NCBI RefSeq assembly: GCF_000814905.1
Contig: NZ_JXAG01000047.1
Location: forward strand, 164,823-228,822
Length of the DNA: 64,000 bases
Direction: 5' to 3'
Origin: Enterobacter sp. Bisph1
Lineage (GTDB): Bacteria > Pseudomonadota > Gammaproteobacteria > Enterobacterales > Enterobacteriaceae
Positions 27,987-36,683 of the stretch are shown here, piece by piece. The notes beneath the pieces were generated by a model. It ran no database searches, was not told the DNA's origin, and saw only the letters and a program-made list of their open reading frames with translations. Each line of letters opens with the position of its first letter. The stretch's first letter is position 1. The position numbers and the translations under genes are program-made.

Positions 27987-28745
27987 TTACAGAAACATCC
28001 CGCCTGACACCTCAACACGCTGTGCGTTCATCCATGCCAGCTCGTCGCTCAGCAGCGCGGCGATCGCATCGCCAATATCATCCGGCAGGCCAACGCGGCC
28101 CAGCGCCGTCTGTGCGGCAATATGCTGATTCACCTGCGCGTTATCACGCACCATGCCGCCGCCAAAATCCGTTTCAATTGCCCCAGGTGCAATAATATTG
28201 ACCGAAATGCCCCGCGCCCCCAGCTCTTTTGCCTGGTAACGCGTTAACACTTCCATCGCCCCTTTCATCGAAGCGTAGGCCGAGTAACCCGGCTGGCTAA
28301 AGCGCGCCAGTCCGCTGGAGACATTAAGAATTCGCCCGCCATCTTGCAGCAGTGGCAACAGGCTTTGCGTCAGGAAAAACGGTCCTTTGAAATGGATATT
28401 AACCAGTTGATCAAACTGCGCTTCTTGCGTGTCGATGAAAGAGGCGTGAATACCGATCCCGGCATTGTTCAATAAATAATCAAAGGTCTCGCGTCCCCAC
28501 ACCGCATGCAGTTGTTCACGTACCTTATGGGTAAAATGTTCAAATTGCGCAATATCACCGACGTTGAGCTGCAATGCTGCTGCTTTCACCCCTTTTTGCT
28601 CAATTTCATGCACTACCTTCTGCGCTTCTTCAGCGTTGCTATTGTAGGTCAGGATAATTCCCGTTCCTTTCGCCGCCAGCTTCAGCGCCGCGTTTTTACC
28701 TAAACCGCGGCTGCCGCCAGTCACTAAAGCAATATGTTGTGTCAT
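27987..28745 (-). CDS. Short-chain dehydrogenase/reductase
   Basis: A 252-residue classical SDR. The coenzyme motif TGGSRGLG is at residues 9-16, the structural NNAG near residue 90, the catalytic Ser in NVSSGLARFS, and Tyr-x3-Lys in YSAYASMKG. Such enzymes oxidise or reduce alcohols and ketones with NAD(P). The start at 28745 (MTQHIALVTGG) is conventional; the frame stays open upstream to 28883 but that would overlap the divergent rcdB start. Divergent position to a LysR gene raises the chance of control by RcdB, but in E. coli rcdB has no such neighbour. The substrate is unknown. Confidence 0.85.
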   Translation of the reverse strand: MTQHIALVTGGSRGLGKNAALKLAAKGTGIILTYNSNAEEAQKVVHEIEQKGVKAAALQLNVGDIAQFEHFTHKVREQLHAVWGRETFDYLLNNAGIGIHASFIDTQEAQFDQLVNIHFKGPFFLTQSLLPLLQDGGRILNVSSGLARFSQPGYSAYASMKGAMEVLTRYQAKELGARGISVNIIAPGAIETDFGGGMVRDNAQVNQHIAAQTALGRVGLPDDIGDAIAALLSDELAWMNAQRVEVSGGMFL

Positions 28746-28864
28746 AAGAAACCTCGTTTTCGCTGTTGTGGGGAAGTGAGGAAAGCTTATTAGGTGATTA
28801 AATAACAATAAAGGTGCTAAATTACGCTTCACTGTTTCACTATCGTCAATAAACGGGTCTAACG

Positions 28865-29767
28865 TTGGATAAAATTCACGCAATGCAGTTGTTTATCCGC
28901 GTCGCGGAACTGGAGAGTTTTTCCCGCGCGGCGGACTCATTAGGGCTGCCAAAAGGCAGCGTCTCGCGCCAAATCCAGGCGCTGGAGACGCACCTCGGCA
29001 CACAGCTACTGCACCGTACTACGCGCCGCGTACAGCTGACTCAGGACGGGATGGTTTATTACGAGCGGGCTAAAGACGTGCTGGCCAATATGGATGAACT
29101 CGACGGTATGTTCCTGCACGATCCATCGAGCATCAGTGGCCGCCTGCGTGTAGATATGCCGGTAGGGGTGGCGAAAAATCTGGTGATGCCGCGTCTGCCT
29201 GGCTTTTTACAACTCTATCCAGGCATCGAACTTGAACTCAGCAGTAGCGACCGGCGGGTAGATATTATTCGCGAAGGGTTCGACTGCGTGGTGCGCGTAG
29301 GCACCCTCAAAGATTCGGGATTTATTGCCCGCCAGCTTGGTCGGCTGTCGGTCATCAACTGCGCCAGCCCCGATTATCTGGCGCGTTTCGGCTACCCGGA
29401 GACTCTCGACGACTTATCCTCCCATGCGCTGGTGCACTATGCGCTGAATCTCGGTACGCGTCCGCAGGGCTTTGAAGTTTGGCTGGATAACCAAACCCGC
29501 TGGGTTAAGACCGGTGGGATCTTAACGGTAAATAGCACCGAAACTTATCGGGCTGCTTGCCTTGCCGGGCTGGGGATAATTCAGGTGCCGCGCGTGGGTG
29601 TACGCGAGGCGCTGCGCACCGGCAAACTGGTAGAAATCCTGCCGCAATACCGTGCGGAGCCAATGCCGGTATCGCTAATTTACCCGCACCGTCGCAACCT
29701 ATCGCGCCGCGTGCATCTGTTTATGGAGTGGCTGGCGACGGTGCTAAAGGATTACGTCGACCACTAG
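28865..29767 (+). CDS. rcdB: RcdB (YhjC), LysR-type regulator
   Basis: A 300-residue LysR protein with MDKIHAMQLFIRVAELESFSR at the N-terminus and PKGSVSRQIQALE as the recognition helix, matching E. coli YhjC/RcdB along its length. RcdB has been reported in E. coli to influence csgD, the biofilm master regulator. The start codon is TTG at 28865; an ATG six codons later would cut into the conserved N-terminus. It precedes yhjD by 49 bases, as in E. coli. Confidence 0.88.
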   Translation: MDKIHAMQLFIRVAELESFSRAADSLGLPKGSVSRQIQALETHLGTQLLHRTTRRVQLTQDGMVYYERAKDVLANMDELDGMFLHDPSSISGRLRVDMPVGVAKNLVMPRLPGFLQLYPGIELELSSSDRRVDIIREGFDCVVRVGTLKDSGFIARQLGRLSVINCASPDYLARFGYPETLDDLSSHALVHYALNLGTRPQGFEVWLDNQTRWVKTGGILTVNSTETYRAACLAGLGIIQVPRVGVREALRTGKLVEILPQYRAEPMPVSLIYPHRRNLSRRVHLFMEWLATVLKDYVDH

Positions 29768-29816
29768 CGGCTATAATTTCATTTACAATACACTCAGGGA
29801 AAGGAAAGGAGACCTG

Positions 29817-30866
29817 ATGGCAGTGGATAATCACGAAAAACGCCCGACGCAAGACCTCGATTACGAACCCGTCAGAAAGATGGTGGAACAGCCCACAGAA
29901 ACGCCGCGTTCCGCCCCTGCCTCGTCATCGTCATCGTCATCTTCAAACAAAACGCTGGCTACGCTGCGCAATATAGCGCAAAAGATCCAAAGCTGGCCGA
30001 AGGTCGCGCACCTGATCCGCGCCACCGAACGGTTTAATGACCGCATGGGTAACCAGTTTGGCGCGGCGATAACCTACTTCTCGTTTCTCTCGATGATCCC
30101 CATCATGATGGTATCGTTTGCCGCCGCGGGTTTTGTGCTGGCTTCGCATCCCACGCTGCTGCAGGACATCTTCAATAAAATCCTCACCAGCGTCAGCGAT
30201 CCGACCATGGCGGCGACCCTGAAAAACACGCTAAATATCGCCATTCAGCAGCGTACCACCGTGGGGATTGTCGGGCTGGCGATCGCCCTTTACTCCGGCG
30301 TGAACTGGATGGGCAATCTGCGCGAGGCAATCCGTGCACAGTCGCGCGATGTCTGGGAGCGAAAGCCGCAGGATCAGGAGAAAATCTGGCTGAAATACTT
30401 CCGCGATTTCACCTCGTTAATTGGTCTGCTGGTGGCACTGGTCGTGACCCTCTCCATCACTTCGGTGGCGGGTGCCGCTCAGGAGTTGATTATCTCCGCG
30501 CTGCACCTCGATTACATTGAGTGGCTAAAACCGGCGTGGCGGCTGATTGGTCTGGCGATATCCATTTTTGCCAACTATCTGCTTTTCTTCTGGATCTTTT
30601 GGCGCTTGCCGCGTCACCGTCCCCGCAAGAAAGCGCTTATTCGCGGCACGCTAATCGCCGCTATTGGCTTTGAGGTGATTAAAATCATCATGACCTGGAC
30701 GCTGCCATCGCTGGTACGATCGCCGTCCGGTGCGGCGTTTGGATCGGTGCTGGGCCTGATGGCGTTCTTCTATTTCTTTGCCCGCCTGATCTTGTTCTGC
30801 GCCGCATGGATAGCCACCGCCCAGTACAAAGACGACCCGCGTATGCCGGATAAAGACCACCGCTAA
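29817..30866 (+). CDS. yhjD: YhjD, inner-membrane protein of the YihY/BrkB family
   Basis: A 349-residue polytopic protein. The N-terminal 60 residues are cytoplasmic and low in complexity, including eight consecutive serines at residues 36-43. About six transmembrane segments follow. In E. coli a point mutation in YhjD suppresses the lethality of Kdo-deficient lipid A, so a role in lipid transport has been proposed. The serine run is encoded by a TCG/TCA hexamer repeat (29922-29945). GGAGA precedes the ATG. A long hairpin without T-run follows. Confidence 0.94.
   Translation: MAVDNHEKRPTQDLDYEPVRKMVEQPTETPRSAPASSSSSSSSNKTLATLRNIAQKIQSWPKVAHLIRATERFNDRMGNQFGAAITYFSFLSMIPIMMVSFAAAGFVLASHPTLLQDIFNKILTSVSDPTMAATLKNTLNIAIQQRTTVGIVGLAIALYSGVNWMGNLREAIRAQSRDVWERKPQDQEKIWLKYFRDFTSLIGLLVALVVTLSITSVAGAAQELIISALHLDYIEWLKPAWRLIGLAISIFANYLLFFWIFWRLPRHRPRKKALIRGTLIAAIGFEVIKIIMTWTLPSLVRSPSGAAFGSVLGLMAFFYFFARLILFCAAWIATAQYKDDPRMPDKDHR
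29922..29945 (+). repeat. Hexanucleotide microsatellite inside yhjD
   Basis: TCGTCA is repeated three times and followed by TCTTCA, coding for eight serines. Changes in copy number would keep the reading frame and alter only the length of the serine run. Confidence 0.8.
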
Positions 30867-30874
30867 CGGTGCTA

Positions 30875-30907
30875 TCGGGCTGAAGGAAATGGAAAATTTC
30901 AGCCCGA
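30875..30907. other. Hairpin between yhjD and yhjE
   Basis: TCGGGCTGAA (30875-30884) pairs with TTCAGCCCGA (30898-30907). No T-run follows, so it may stabilise the yhjD mRNA or attenuate it. The remaining 230 bases up to yhjE are AT-rich and hold no gene. Confidence 0.55.
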
Positions 30908-31138
30908 ACGGAGATTTCAGCATGAAAATCCAGAACGTAACTTTTATTTAACCGAAAACCAGTTTTATTCACTAATTATAAAAAATTGTGAAGCATTTCA
31001 TAGATGCCAAATCGTAAGTCTGAAAATTATTCGCTTTTTGGCTGTTTTTTGACCTTCCCCCTGCCGTGTTACAGATTGAAATGTCGCTTTTGCTGTGGCT
31101 AATATGGTCGTTCGTTCGCACAAAAATAAGAAAATTCT

Positions 31139-32455
31139 ATGCAAGCTACAGCTACCACCTTCGACAACGAGCAGGACATCCCGCCGGTAAATTCACGCAG
31201 TAAAGTCGTCGTGGCTTCTCTGATTGGCACCGCCATCGAGTTCTTCGACTTCTATATCTACGCGACCGCCGCGGTGATTGTGTTCCCGCATATCTTCTTC
31301 CCACAGGGCGACCCGACGGCGGCCACGCTACAATCGCTGGCGACCTTTGCCATTGCGTTTATTGCGCGCCCGATTGGTTCCGCCGTGTTTGGTCACTTCG
31401 GCGACCGCGTGGGCCGCAAAGTGACGCTGGTGGCATCGCTACTGACCATGGGTATCTCCACCGTGCTTATCGGCCTGCTGCCGGGGTACGAAACCATCGG
31501 CGTGATGGCACCGCTGTTGCTGGCGCTGGCGCGTTTCGGTCAGGGGCTGGGACTCGGTGGCGAATGGGGCGGCGCGGCACTGCTGGCGACGGAAAACGCC
31601 CCGCCGCGCAAACGCGCGCTGTACGGCTCGTTCCCCCAGTTGGGCGCACCGATTGGCTTCTTCTTCGCCAACGGCACTTTCCTGCTGCTGTCGTGGCTGC
31701 TGACGGATGAGCAGTTTATGGCGTGGGGCTGGCGCGTACCTTTTATTTTCTCCGCAGTGCTGGTGCTGATTGGCCTGTATGTGCGCGTTTCTCTGCATGA
31801 AACGCCGGTGTTCGCCAAAGTTGCCGCCGCGAAGAAACAGGTGAAAGTGCCGCTCGGTACGCTGTTGTCTAAACATATGCGCGTGACGGTGCTGGGCACC
31901 TTCATCATGCTGGCAACCTACACGCTGTTCTACATTATGACGGTCTATTCGATGACCTACAGTACCTCGCCGCAGGGGCTGGGCCTGCCGCGAAATGAAG
32001 TGCTGTGGATGCTGATGATGGCGGTGATCGGCTTTGGCGTGATGGTGCCGGTAGCGGGCCTGCTGGCGGACGCCTTTGGTCGTCGCAAAAGCATGATTGT
32101 TATTACTACCCTGATCATTCTGTTTGCGCTGTTTGTCTTTCCGCCGCTGCTCGGTTCCGGCAGCCCGGCGCTGGTGATGGCCTACCTGCTGATTGGCCTG
32201 AGCCTGATGGGGCTGACCTTCGGCCCGATGGGCGCGCTGCTGCCGGAGTTGTTCCCAACCGAAGTGCGTTATACCGGCGCGTCGTTCTCCTATAACGTCT
32301 CGTCGATCCTTGGTGCCTCTGTCGCGCCCTATATCGCCACCTGGCTACAGGCGAATTATGGTTTGATGTACGTGGGGATTTACCTGGCGGCAATGGCGGC
32401 GTTAACGCTGATTGCGCTGCTGCTGACCCATGAGACCAAACACCAGTCACTGTAA
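31139..32455 (+). CDS. yhjE: YhjE, MFS metabolite:H+ symporter family transporter
   Basis: A 438-residue inner-membrane protein with about twelve transmembrane helices, matching E. coli YhjE. The loop 2-3 motif HFGDRVGRKVTL and its second-half copy LADAFGRRKSM mark the major facilitator superfamily; the N-terminus ASLIGTAIEFFDFYIYATAA is typical of the MHS subfamily (ShiA, ProP, KgtP). The substrate is not established. A perfect hairpin follows the stop. Confidence 0.94.
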   Translation: MQATATTFDNEQDIPPVNSRSKVVVASLIGTAIEFFDFYIYATAAVIVFPHIFFPQGDPTAATLQSLATFAIAFIARPIGSAVFGHFGDRVGRKVTLVASLLTMGISTVLIGLLPGYETIGVMAPLLLALARFGQGLGLGGEWGGAALLATENAPPRKRALYGSFPQLGAPIGFFFANGTFLLLSWLLTDEQFMAWGWRVPFIFSAVLVLIGLYVRVSLHETPVFAKVAAAKKQVKVPLGTLLSKHMRVTVLGTFIMLATYTLFYIMTVYSMTYSTSPQGLGLPRNEVLWMLMMAVIGFGVMVPVAGLLADAFGRRKSMIVITTLIILFALFVFPPLLGSGSPALVMAYLLIGLSLMGLTFGPMGALLPELFPTEVRYTGASFSYNVSSILGASVAPYIATWLQANYGLMYVGIYLAAMAALTLIALLLTHETKHQSL

Positions 32456-32461
32456 GCTATT

Positions 32462-32486
32462 GGCCCTCTCCGTACGGGAGAGGGCC
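32462..32486. terminator. Palindrome/terminator between yhjE and yhjG
   Basis: GGCCCTCTCC (32462-32471) pairs with GGAGAGGGCC (32477-32486), then CGCTTTTACTTTTT on the plus strand. It belongs to the recurring CCCTCTCC palindromes of this window. Confidence 0.8.
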
Positions 32487-32491
32487 CGCTT

Positions 32492-34546
32492 TTACTTTTT
32501 CATCTGCGATAAAATCGCTTTGCACTGATTCTGCTGCCCTTCTGAAGGCGAAATCAACGCCAGTAATGCCGCCGCCGGTGTGACCAGCGTGGCCAGCGCC
32601 GCCGCTACCGCACCACGCGCAATCAGCGGCCCGGGTTTCACTCCCGCCTGCGGATTTTTAAAGCTACCGCGCACGTACAGTGGTGAACGCAGCGTCACAA
32701 TACGAATGCCTTTACTCTCCGGATTAACCGTTAAATCAAGCTGCTCCGACGCCAGACTGGCGGTGCCGGTGATATTAATCAGCGCGTTTTCCGTATCAAA
32801 AGCGAAGATTTGCGGACGCGCGACGCCGTTCACTAAATCGAGATTCGCCGCGGCGCAGTTCACCCGCACCTCATCATCGCCAAACAGCTGCCCGACGATA
32901 TAATTACCGACGTTAAGGCCAAGGATCTCCATCAGGTTGCGGCTTACCAGCCCATCGCTCATCAGCAGTTTCAGGTTGCCGTTACTGGTGCCGAGCAGGG
33001 CGGCAACGGAGTTACCCACGCCGCGAATTTCCGCGTCACCGTTCATCTCACCGAGGGTTTTCTGCATCAATTCAACATTGGGCATCAGCTCTTTAAGCTT
33101 GAGGCGTCGCGCCTGTATATCCGCCCGTCCCTGCATCGGCTTTTTATCGCCTTCAAGGTGAATATTGGCTGAGATGGTGCCGCCGGCCATGCCGAATTTC
33201 AGCGGTTGCAGACGCAGGTCGGCATTTTTCAGCAGGATATGGGTCGACAGATCGCTAAGGGGCAGCGTCGAGCCATGTTCAATACGCCGGCCTTTAAAGC
33301 GCACGTCGGCATCCATCACATCCCATTTATCCGTTTCGAAGCGATCGTAGGGCAGCACTTTGTTCGCCGGTTGCACCGGCTTCTCACCTTTTTGCTGCTC
33401 GGCACGTTTCGACTGCTCAGCGCCTTTACCAGAATCGACGCCGATCAGCGGCCCTAAATCCGCCAGTCGAAGCTGGCGCGACTCGACATCACCGACAAGC
33501 TTCGGTCGCGGCTTGCCATTGGTATAACGCAGCGTGCCGTGAATATCGCTCTCGCCGATATGGCCATTAAAATCGCGGTAATCAAATACCGATCCGTTGT
33601 CGCCATTCAGCTTCGCAATCAGGTGCCCGTCGGTTTCGAAGGGCGGCGTATCGGGAAGCAGCACGCCGGTCAAGTCATAGAGCTGTCCGAGGGAATCACC
33701 GCCAAATTTTAATTGCAGGTCGGCACCGCCCATATTCATCGGATCGGTAATGGTGCCGACAAAAGCCACCCGCGTATTGCCGGAACGGAAATCAGCCTGC
33801 ACCGGGAACGGTGTCCCTTCGCTACGTAGCGCCAGCATACCGCCGATTTTCCCCTTACCGGAGAGCGGCTGGTCGTTGTAACGCCCTTTCGCCGTCAGTC
33901 CAAAAACATAATCCCCGGCGTTGTTGTTGCCATCCTTTTTACCCGTCACTTCGCTAAACGGCAGCGGTTTACCTAACGGATCGACGAGGATCTCGATATC
34001 GGCATGGTTCAGCGCATCGTCAATATTAATGCGCCCGCGATCGAAAAGGATATTATCCAGCCGAAACGACCAGCTTGAGGGCTGCGCATTGGCCTCTTTG
34101 TCGTCATCACCGGCCAGGGTGAAAGTCCAGTTATTGAGTTTTTCAGAACGGCGAATCAGGCGCGCATCGGGCTGTTGCAGTTTTATCCACGGCAGATAAA
34201 CGGTTTTAGTGAACAGCGCCAGCGGCGCAAGGGTGGCTTCTGCGCGGGGAAGATGCACCATGGTGATTTCGTCGATGCCCGGCGGGTTGCCAAGGATAAT
34301 ATCCTCGGCGTGAATATGCGGCCACGGCAGCCAGCTGCGCCAGCCGGGCTCCTCTTTTTGCCGCTCCCATACCACGCCCAAATCGCCGCGAATGGCGAAC
34401 GGACGGTTCAATTCGGTGGAGACTTTCTCATTAATGGTGGGTTTGAGGCGGTTCCAGTCGAACGTGGCAATGATGATGATGGCGACCACAATCAGTAACA
34501 GCAGCGTCACGAAGACGGCAATGATCGCCTTACTCGTTTTGGTCAT
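32492..34546 (-). CDS. yhjG: YhjG, AsmA-family membrane-anchored protein
   Basis: A 684-residue protein with one N-terminal transmembrane helix (about residues 7-30) and a large periplasmic domain. Members of the AsmA family form long hydrophobic grooves and are implicated in phospholipid movement to the outer membrane. The AsmA-type C-terminal region (NGDAEIRGVGNSVAALLGTSNG, MEILGLNVGNYI) is clear near residues 500-560, followed by a Ser/Ala-rich end. It matches E. coli YhjG, including convergence with yhjE. Confidence 0.92.
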   Translation of the reverse strand: MTKTSKAIIAVFVTLLLLIVVAIIIIATFDWNRLKPTINEKVSTELNRPFAIRGDLGVVWERQKEEPGWRSWLPWPHIHAEDIILGNPPGIDEITMVHLPRAEATLAPLALFTKTVYLPWIKLQQPDARLIRRSEKLNNWTFTLAGDDDKEANAQPSSWSFRLDNILFDRGRINIDDALNHADIEILVDPLGKPLPFSEVTGKKDGNNNAGDYVFGLTAKGRYNDQPLSGKGKIGGMLALRSEGTPFPVQADFRSGNTRVAFVGTITDPMNMGGADLQLKFGGDSLGQLYDLTGVLLPDTPPFETDGHLIAKLNGDNGSVFDYRDFNGHIGESDIHGTLRYTNGKPRPKLVGDVESRQLRLADLGPLIGVDSGKGAEQSKRAEQQKGEKPVQPANKVLPYDRFETDKWDVMDADVRFKGRRIEHGSTLPLSDLSTHILLKNADLRLQPLKFGMAGGTISANIHLEGDKKPMQGRADIQARRLKLKELMPNVELMQKTLGEMNGDAEIRGVGNSVAALLGTSNGNLKLLMSDGLVSRNLMEILGLNVGNYIVGQLFGDDEVRVNCAAANLDLVNGVARPQIFAFDTENALINITGTASLASEQLDLTVNPESKGIRIVTLRSPLYVRGSFKNPQAGVKPGPLIARGAVAAALATLVTPAAALLALISPSEGQQNQCKAILSQMKK

Positions 34547-34613
34547 TGTTTTGCCTTTCCTTTAAAGCCTTACCTGTCATAAAGATAGTAGAGGCTCACG
34601 GAAAGAGCAGCGA

Positions 34614-35384
34614 TTAGAGCTCGAGAATCACATGTTCAAGTTTGGCTAAGGGAACCGGGCGCGAGAGAAAATAGCCCTGTGCGGCATAGGCGGGCGACTG
34701 CTGGACATCGCGCCACTCTTCAAGGGTTTCAACCCCTTCGACAATCACGCCCTGGCAATAGCGGTTCATCAGTTGCAGCAGCAAAGTGAACAGATTCTGC
34801 CCTTCCGGCGTTTTACGCAGCATGATAAACAGGTCGCGCGCCACTTTAATGTAGTCGTAACGTACTTCACTCAGCGCCGAGAAGTTCGCCATCCCGGTAC
34901 CAAAATCGTCCAGCCACAGCGGGCCTATTTCGCTGATCGAAGCAAAGGTGGAATCCTGGGGTAAGCGGATATGTTCCACTAGTTCAAAGCGGATCCACGG
35001 CAGCGTATTGACCAGCGCCATCAGCTCTTTATTTTCCCGCATGGCCAGCAGCGTTGGACCATCAACATTCACCGACGCCAGCACTTCATTACAGAGGAAA
35101 AACTCTTTTTGAGCCGCCAGTAACGCCACTTGTTCGTGTACGACATCAACCCGCTGGCGCACCGCCACTTCGCTAAAGTAGCGATCCGGCGCGATACGGG
35201 TTTCAGGCTGCGAGGGATGGGTCACAATGGTCAACACTTCAACCGCCATCAGTCGGCCATCGGTTTTATAGATGGGCTGATAAGTATAAGCACGTTCGCA
35301 TTGCAGCCAGTAACGGCGCTCCTGCAAGCTTTCGATACTTGCCTCAGGAGTGCTGAGCTGCTGGATGACCTGCTTTAACTTCAT
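34614..35384 (-). CDS. pdeH: PdeH (YhjH), c-di-GMP phosphodiesterase
   Basis: A 256-residue protein consisting of an EAL domain only, matching E. coli PdeH, the main c-di-GMP phosphodiesterase that keeps flagella turning. The metal and catalytic residues are in place: E49 in AVEVL (EAL variant EVL), the Glu in RFELVEH, DD in LWLDDFGTGMANF, Lys in YDYIKVARDLF, and Glu in VIVEGVET. E. coli has the same KxA instead of KxD. A near-consensus sigma-28 promoter lies 50-75 bases upstream, so it should be expressed with late flagellar genes. Confidence 0.96.
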   Translation of the reverse strand: MKLKQVIQQLSTPEASIESLQERRYWLQCERAYTYQPIYKTDGRLMAVEVLTIVTHPSQPETRIAPDRYFSEVAVRQRVDVVHEQVALLAAQKEFFLCNEVLASVNVDGPTLLAMRENKELMALVNTLPWIRFELVEHIRLPQDSTFASISEIGPLWLDDFGTGMANFSALSEVRYDYIKVARDLFIMLRKTPEGQNLFTLLLQLMNRYCQGVIVEGVETLEEWRDVQQSPAYAAQGYFLSRPVPLAKLEHVILEL

Positions 35385-35431
35385 TTCTGATGTCCTATCA
35401 AAGAGGATGAGCGGGTGAATTCGTCAATGAG

Positions 35432-35458
35432 TTATCGGCGCGTGTGGCGATAACTTTA
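35432..35458 (-). promoter_or_regulatory. Sigma-28 (FliA) promoter of pdeH
   Basis: On the minus strand TAAAGTTA (35458-35451), 11 bases, GCCGATAA (35439-35432). The consensus is TAAAGTTT-N11-GCCGATAA, so there is one mismatch. It is oriented to pdeH. Confidence 0.88.
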
Positions 35459-35533
35459 CGCCCTGGTGGCTGGCTAATTTAAAAACGTTTGACGGGAAAT
35501 CTGCAGGGAACAGGCTTTAGCGCAAAAAATTAC

Positions 35534-35555
35534 TGGAACGATGTTTTAATATAGT
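35534..35555 (+). promoter_or_regulatory. Candidate KdgR operator and -10 box of kdgK
   Basis: TGGAACGATGTTTTA (35534-35548) differs from the KdgR consensus TGAAACANTGTTTCA at three positions. TATAGT (35550-35555) follows at once and could be the -10 box, so KdgR binding would block the promoter. kdgK belongs to the KdgR regulon in E. coli. Confidence 0.5.
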
Positions 35556-35614
35556 TGACCACGAATCACCCACAACGCACACTACCGTTAATTTAACTGA
35601 TTCAGGTTACGAAT

Positions 35615-36544
35615 ATGGCCAGGAAAATTGCCGTCATCGGCGAATGCATGATTGAACTGTCACAAAAAGGCGCGGAAGTGAACCGTGGCTTCGGTGGCGA
35701 CACGCTCAACACCTCCGTTTATATCGCCCGCCAGGTCGATCCTGCGGCGCTCTCCGTGCACTATGTCACCGCCCTTGGCAGCGATAATTTCAGTCAGCAG
35801 ATGCTGGACGCCTGGGAAAGCGAAGCGGTCGATACCCGCCTGACGCAACGGATGGAAAACCGCCTGCCGGGGCTCTATTACATTGAGACCGACAGCACCG
35901 GCGAGCGCACCTTCTATTACTGGCGCAACGAAGCGGCGGCAAAATTCTGGCTGGAGAGCGAGCAATCGGCGGCCATCTGTGAAGAACTGGCGACATTCGA
36001 TTATCTCTACCTGAGCGGTATTAGCCTGGCCATTCTGAGCCCGGAAAGCCGCAGCAAGCTGCTGACGCTGCTGCAGAAGTGCCGCGCCAACGGCGGCAAA
36101 GTGATTTTCGATAACAACTACCGTCCGCGCCTGTGGGCCAGCAAAGAAGAGACGCGTGAAGTGTATCAGCAGATGCTGGCCTGCACGGATATCGCTTTCC
36201 TGACGCTGGATGATGAAGATCTGCTGTGGGGCGAAAAACCGGTAGCAGAGGTTATCGAGCGCACGCAGCGCGCGGGCGTTAACGAAGTGGTGATCAAACG
36301 CGGCGCAGACTCCTGCCTGGTCGCCATTGCCGGTGAAGCGCTGGTGGACGTACCGGCGGTGAAACTGCCGAAAGAGAAAGTGGTGGATACTACCGCAGCC
36401 GGGGACTCCTTCAGCGCCGGTTACCTGTCGGTACGCCTGACGGGTGGCGACGCCGAAGCGTCGGCGAAACGCGGCCACTTAACCGCCAGCACCGTTATTC
36501 AGTACCGTGGCGCGATTATCCCGCGCGAAGCAATGCCGCAATAA
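35615..36544 (+). CDS. kdgK: 2-keto-3-deoxygluconate kinase
   Basis: A 309-residue PfkB-family sugar kinase that phosphorylates KDG to KDPG in hexuronate and pectin breakdown. The N-terminal substrate motif GGDTLNTSVYIA and the C-terminal anion-hole/catalytic motif DTTAAGDSFSAGYL are present; the Asp in AAGDS is the base. It matches E. coli KdgK in length. A putative KdgR site lies 60-80 bases upstream. A palindrome follows the stop. Confidence 0.96.
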   Translation: MARKIAVIGECMIELSQKGAEVNRGFGGDTLNTSVYIARQVDPAALSVHYVTALGSDNFSQQMLDAWESEAVDTRLTQRMENRLPGLYYIETDSTGERTFYYWRNEAAAKFWLESEQSAAICEELATFDYLYLSGISLAILSPESRSKLLTLLQKCRANGGKVIFDNNYRPRLWASKEETREVYQQMLACTDIAFLTLDDEDLLWGEKPVAEVIERTQRAGVNEVVIKRGADSCLVAIAGEALVDVPAVKLPKEKVVDTTAAGDSFSAGYLSVRLTGGDAEASAKRGHLTASTVIQYRGAIIPREAMPQ

Positions 36545-36553
36545 TGGCTTTTG

Positions 36554-36577
36554 GCCCTCTCCTGTAGGGGAGAGGGC
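36554..36577. repeat. CCCTCTCC palindrome after kdgK
   Basis: GCCCTCTCC (36554-36562) pairs with GGAGAGGGC (36569-36577), 6-base loop. There is no T-run on either strand. The remnant of relE ends about 35 bases to the right. Confidence 0.75.
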
Positions 36578-36609
36578 TGATTCAAGCGCAGGTGGCGAGG
36601 CAGGGTAAA

Positions 36610-36683
36610 CGAAATCGCGTACAGTTGAACCTATTTTTTGCCACTCCTTAAGCGCGTTCGTCAAAATCCAGTTTGTAGGCCAT
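36610..36683 (-). pseudogene. relE: relE toxin remnant (frameshifted and truncated)
   Basis: Directly after relB, with stop and start overlapping as TAATG, the minus strand reads MAYKLDFDERA and then, after a loss of two bases (or equivalent), LKEWQKIGSTVRD. This is the start of RelE, whose E. coli form begins MAYFLDFDERALKEWRKLGSTVRE. The first frame hits TAA after 11 codons. After about 24 codons' worth similarity ends entirely and gives way to spacer with the CCCTCTCC palindrome. All active-site residues of the RelE RNase lie in the missing part, so no toxin can be made. Confidence 0.85.

Noticed and set aside
29922..29945. Short tandem repeat considered as part of a CRISPR or array element
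   Set aside because: Units are 6 bases, uninterrupted and within a coding frame; no CRISPR array was seen anywhere in the window.
35660..36478. 272-codon minus-strand frame inside kdgK
   Set aside because: Antisense shadow of kdgK; composition follows the codon pattern of the sense gene.
36479..36664. 61-codon minus-strand frame beginning at a TTG
   Set aside because: It is the second frame of the broken relE followed by spacer, not a separate gene.
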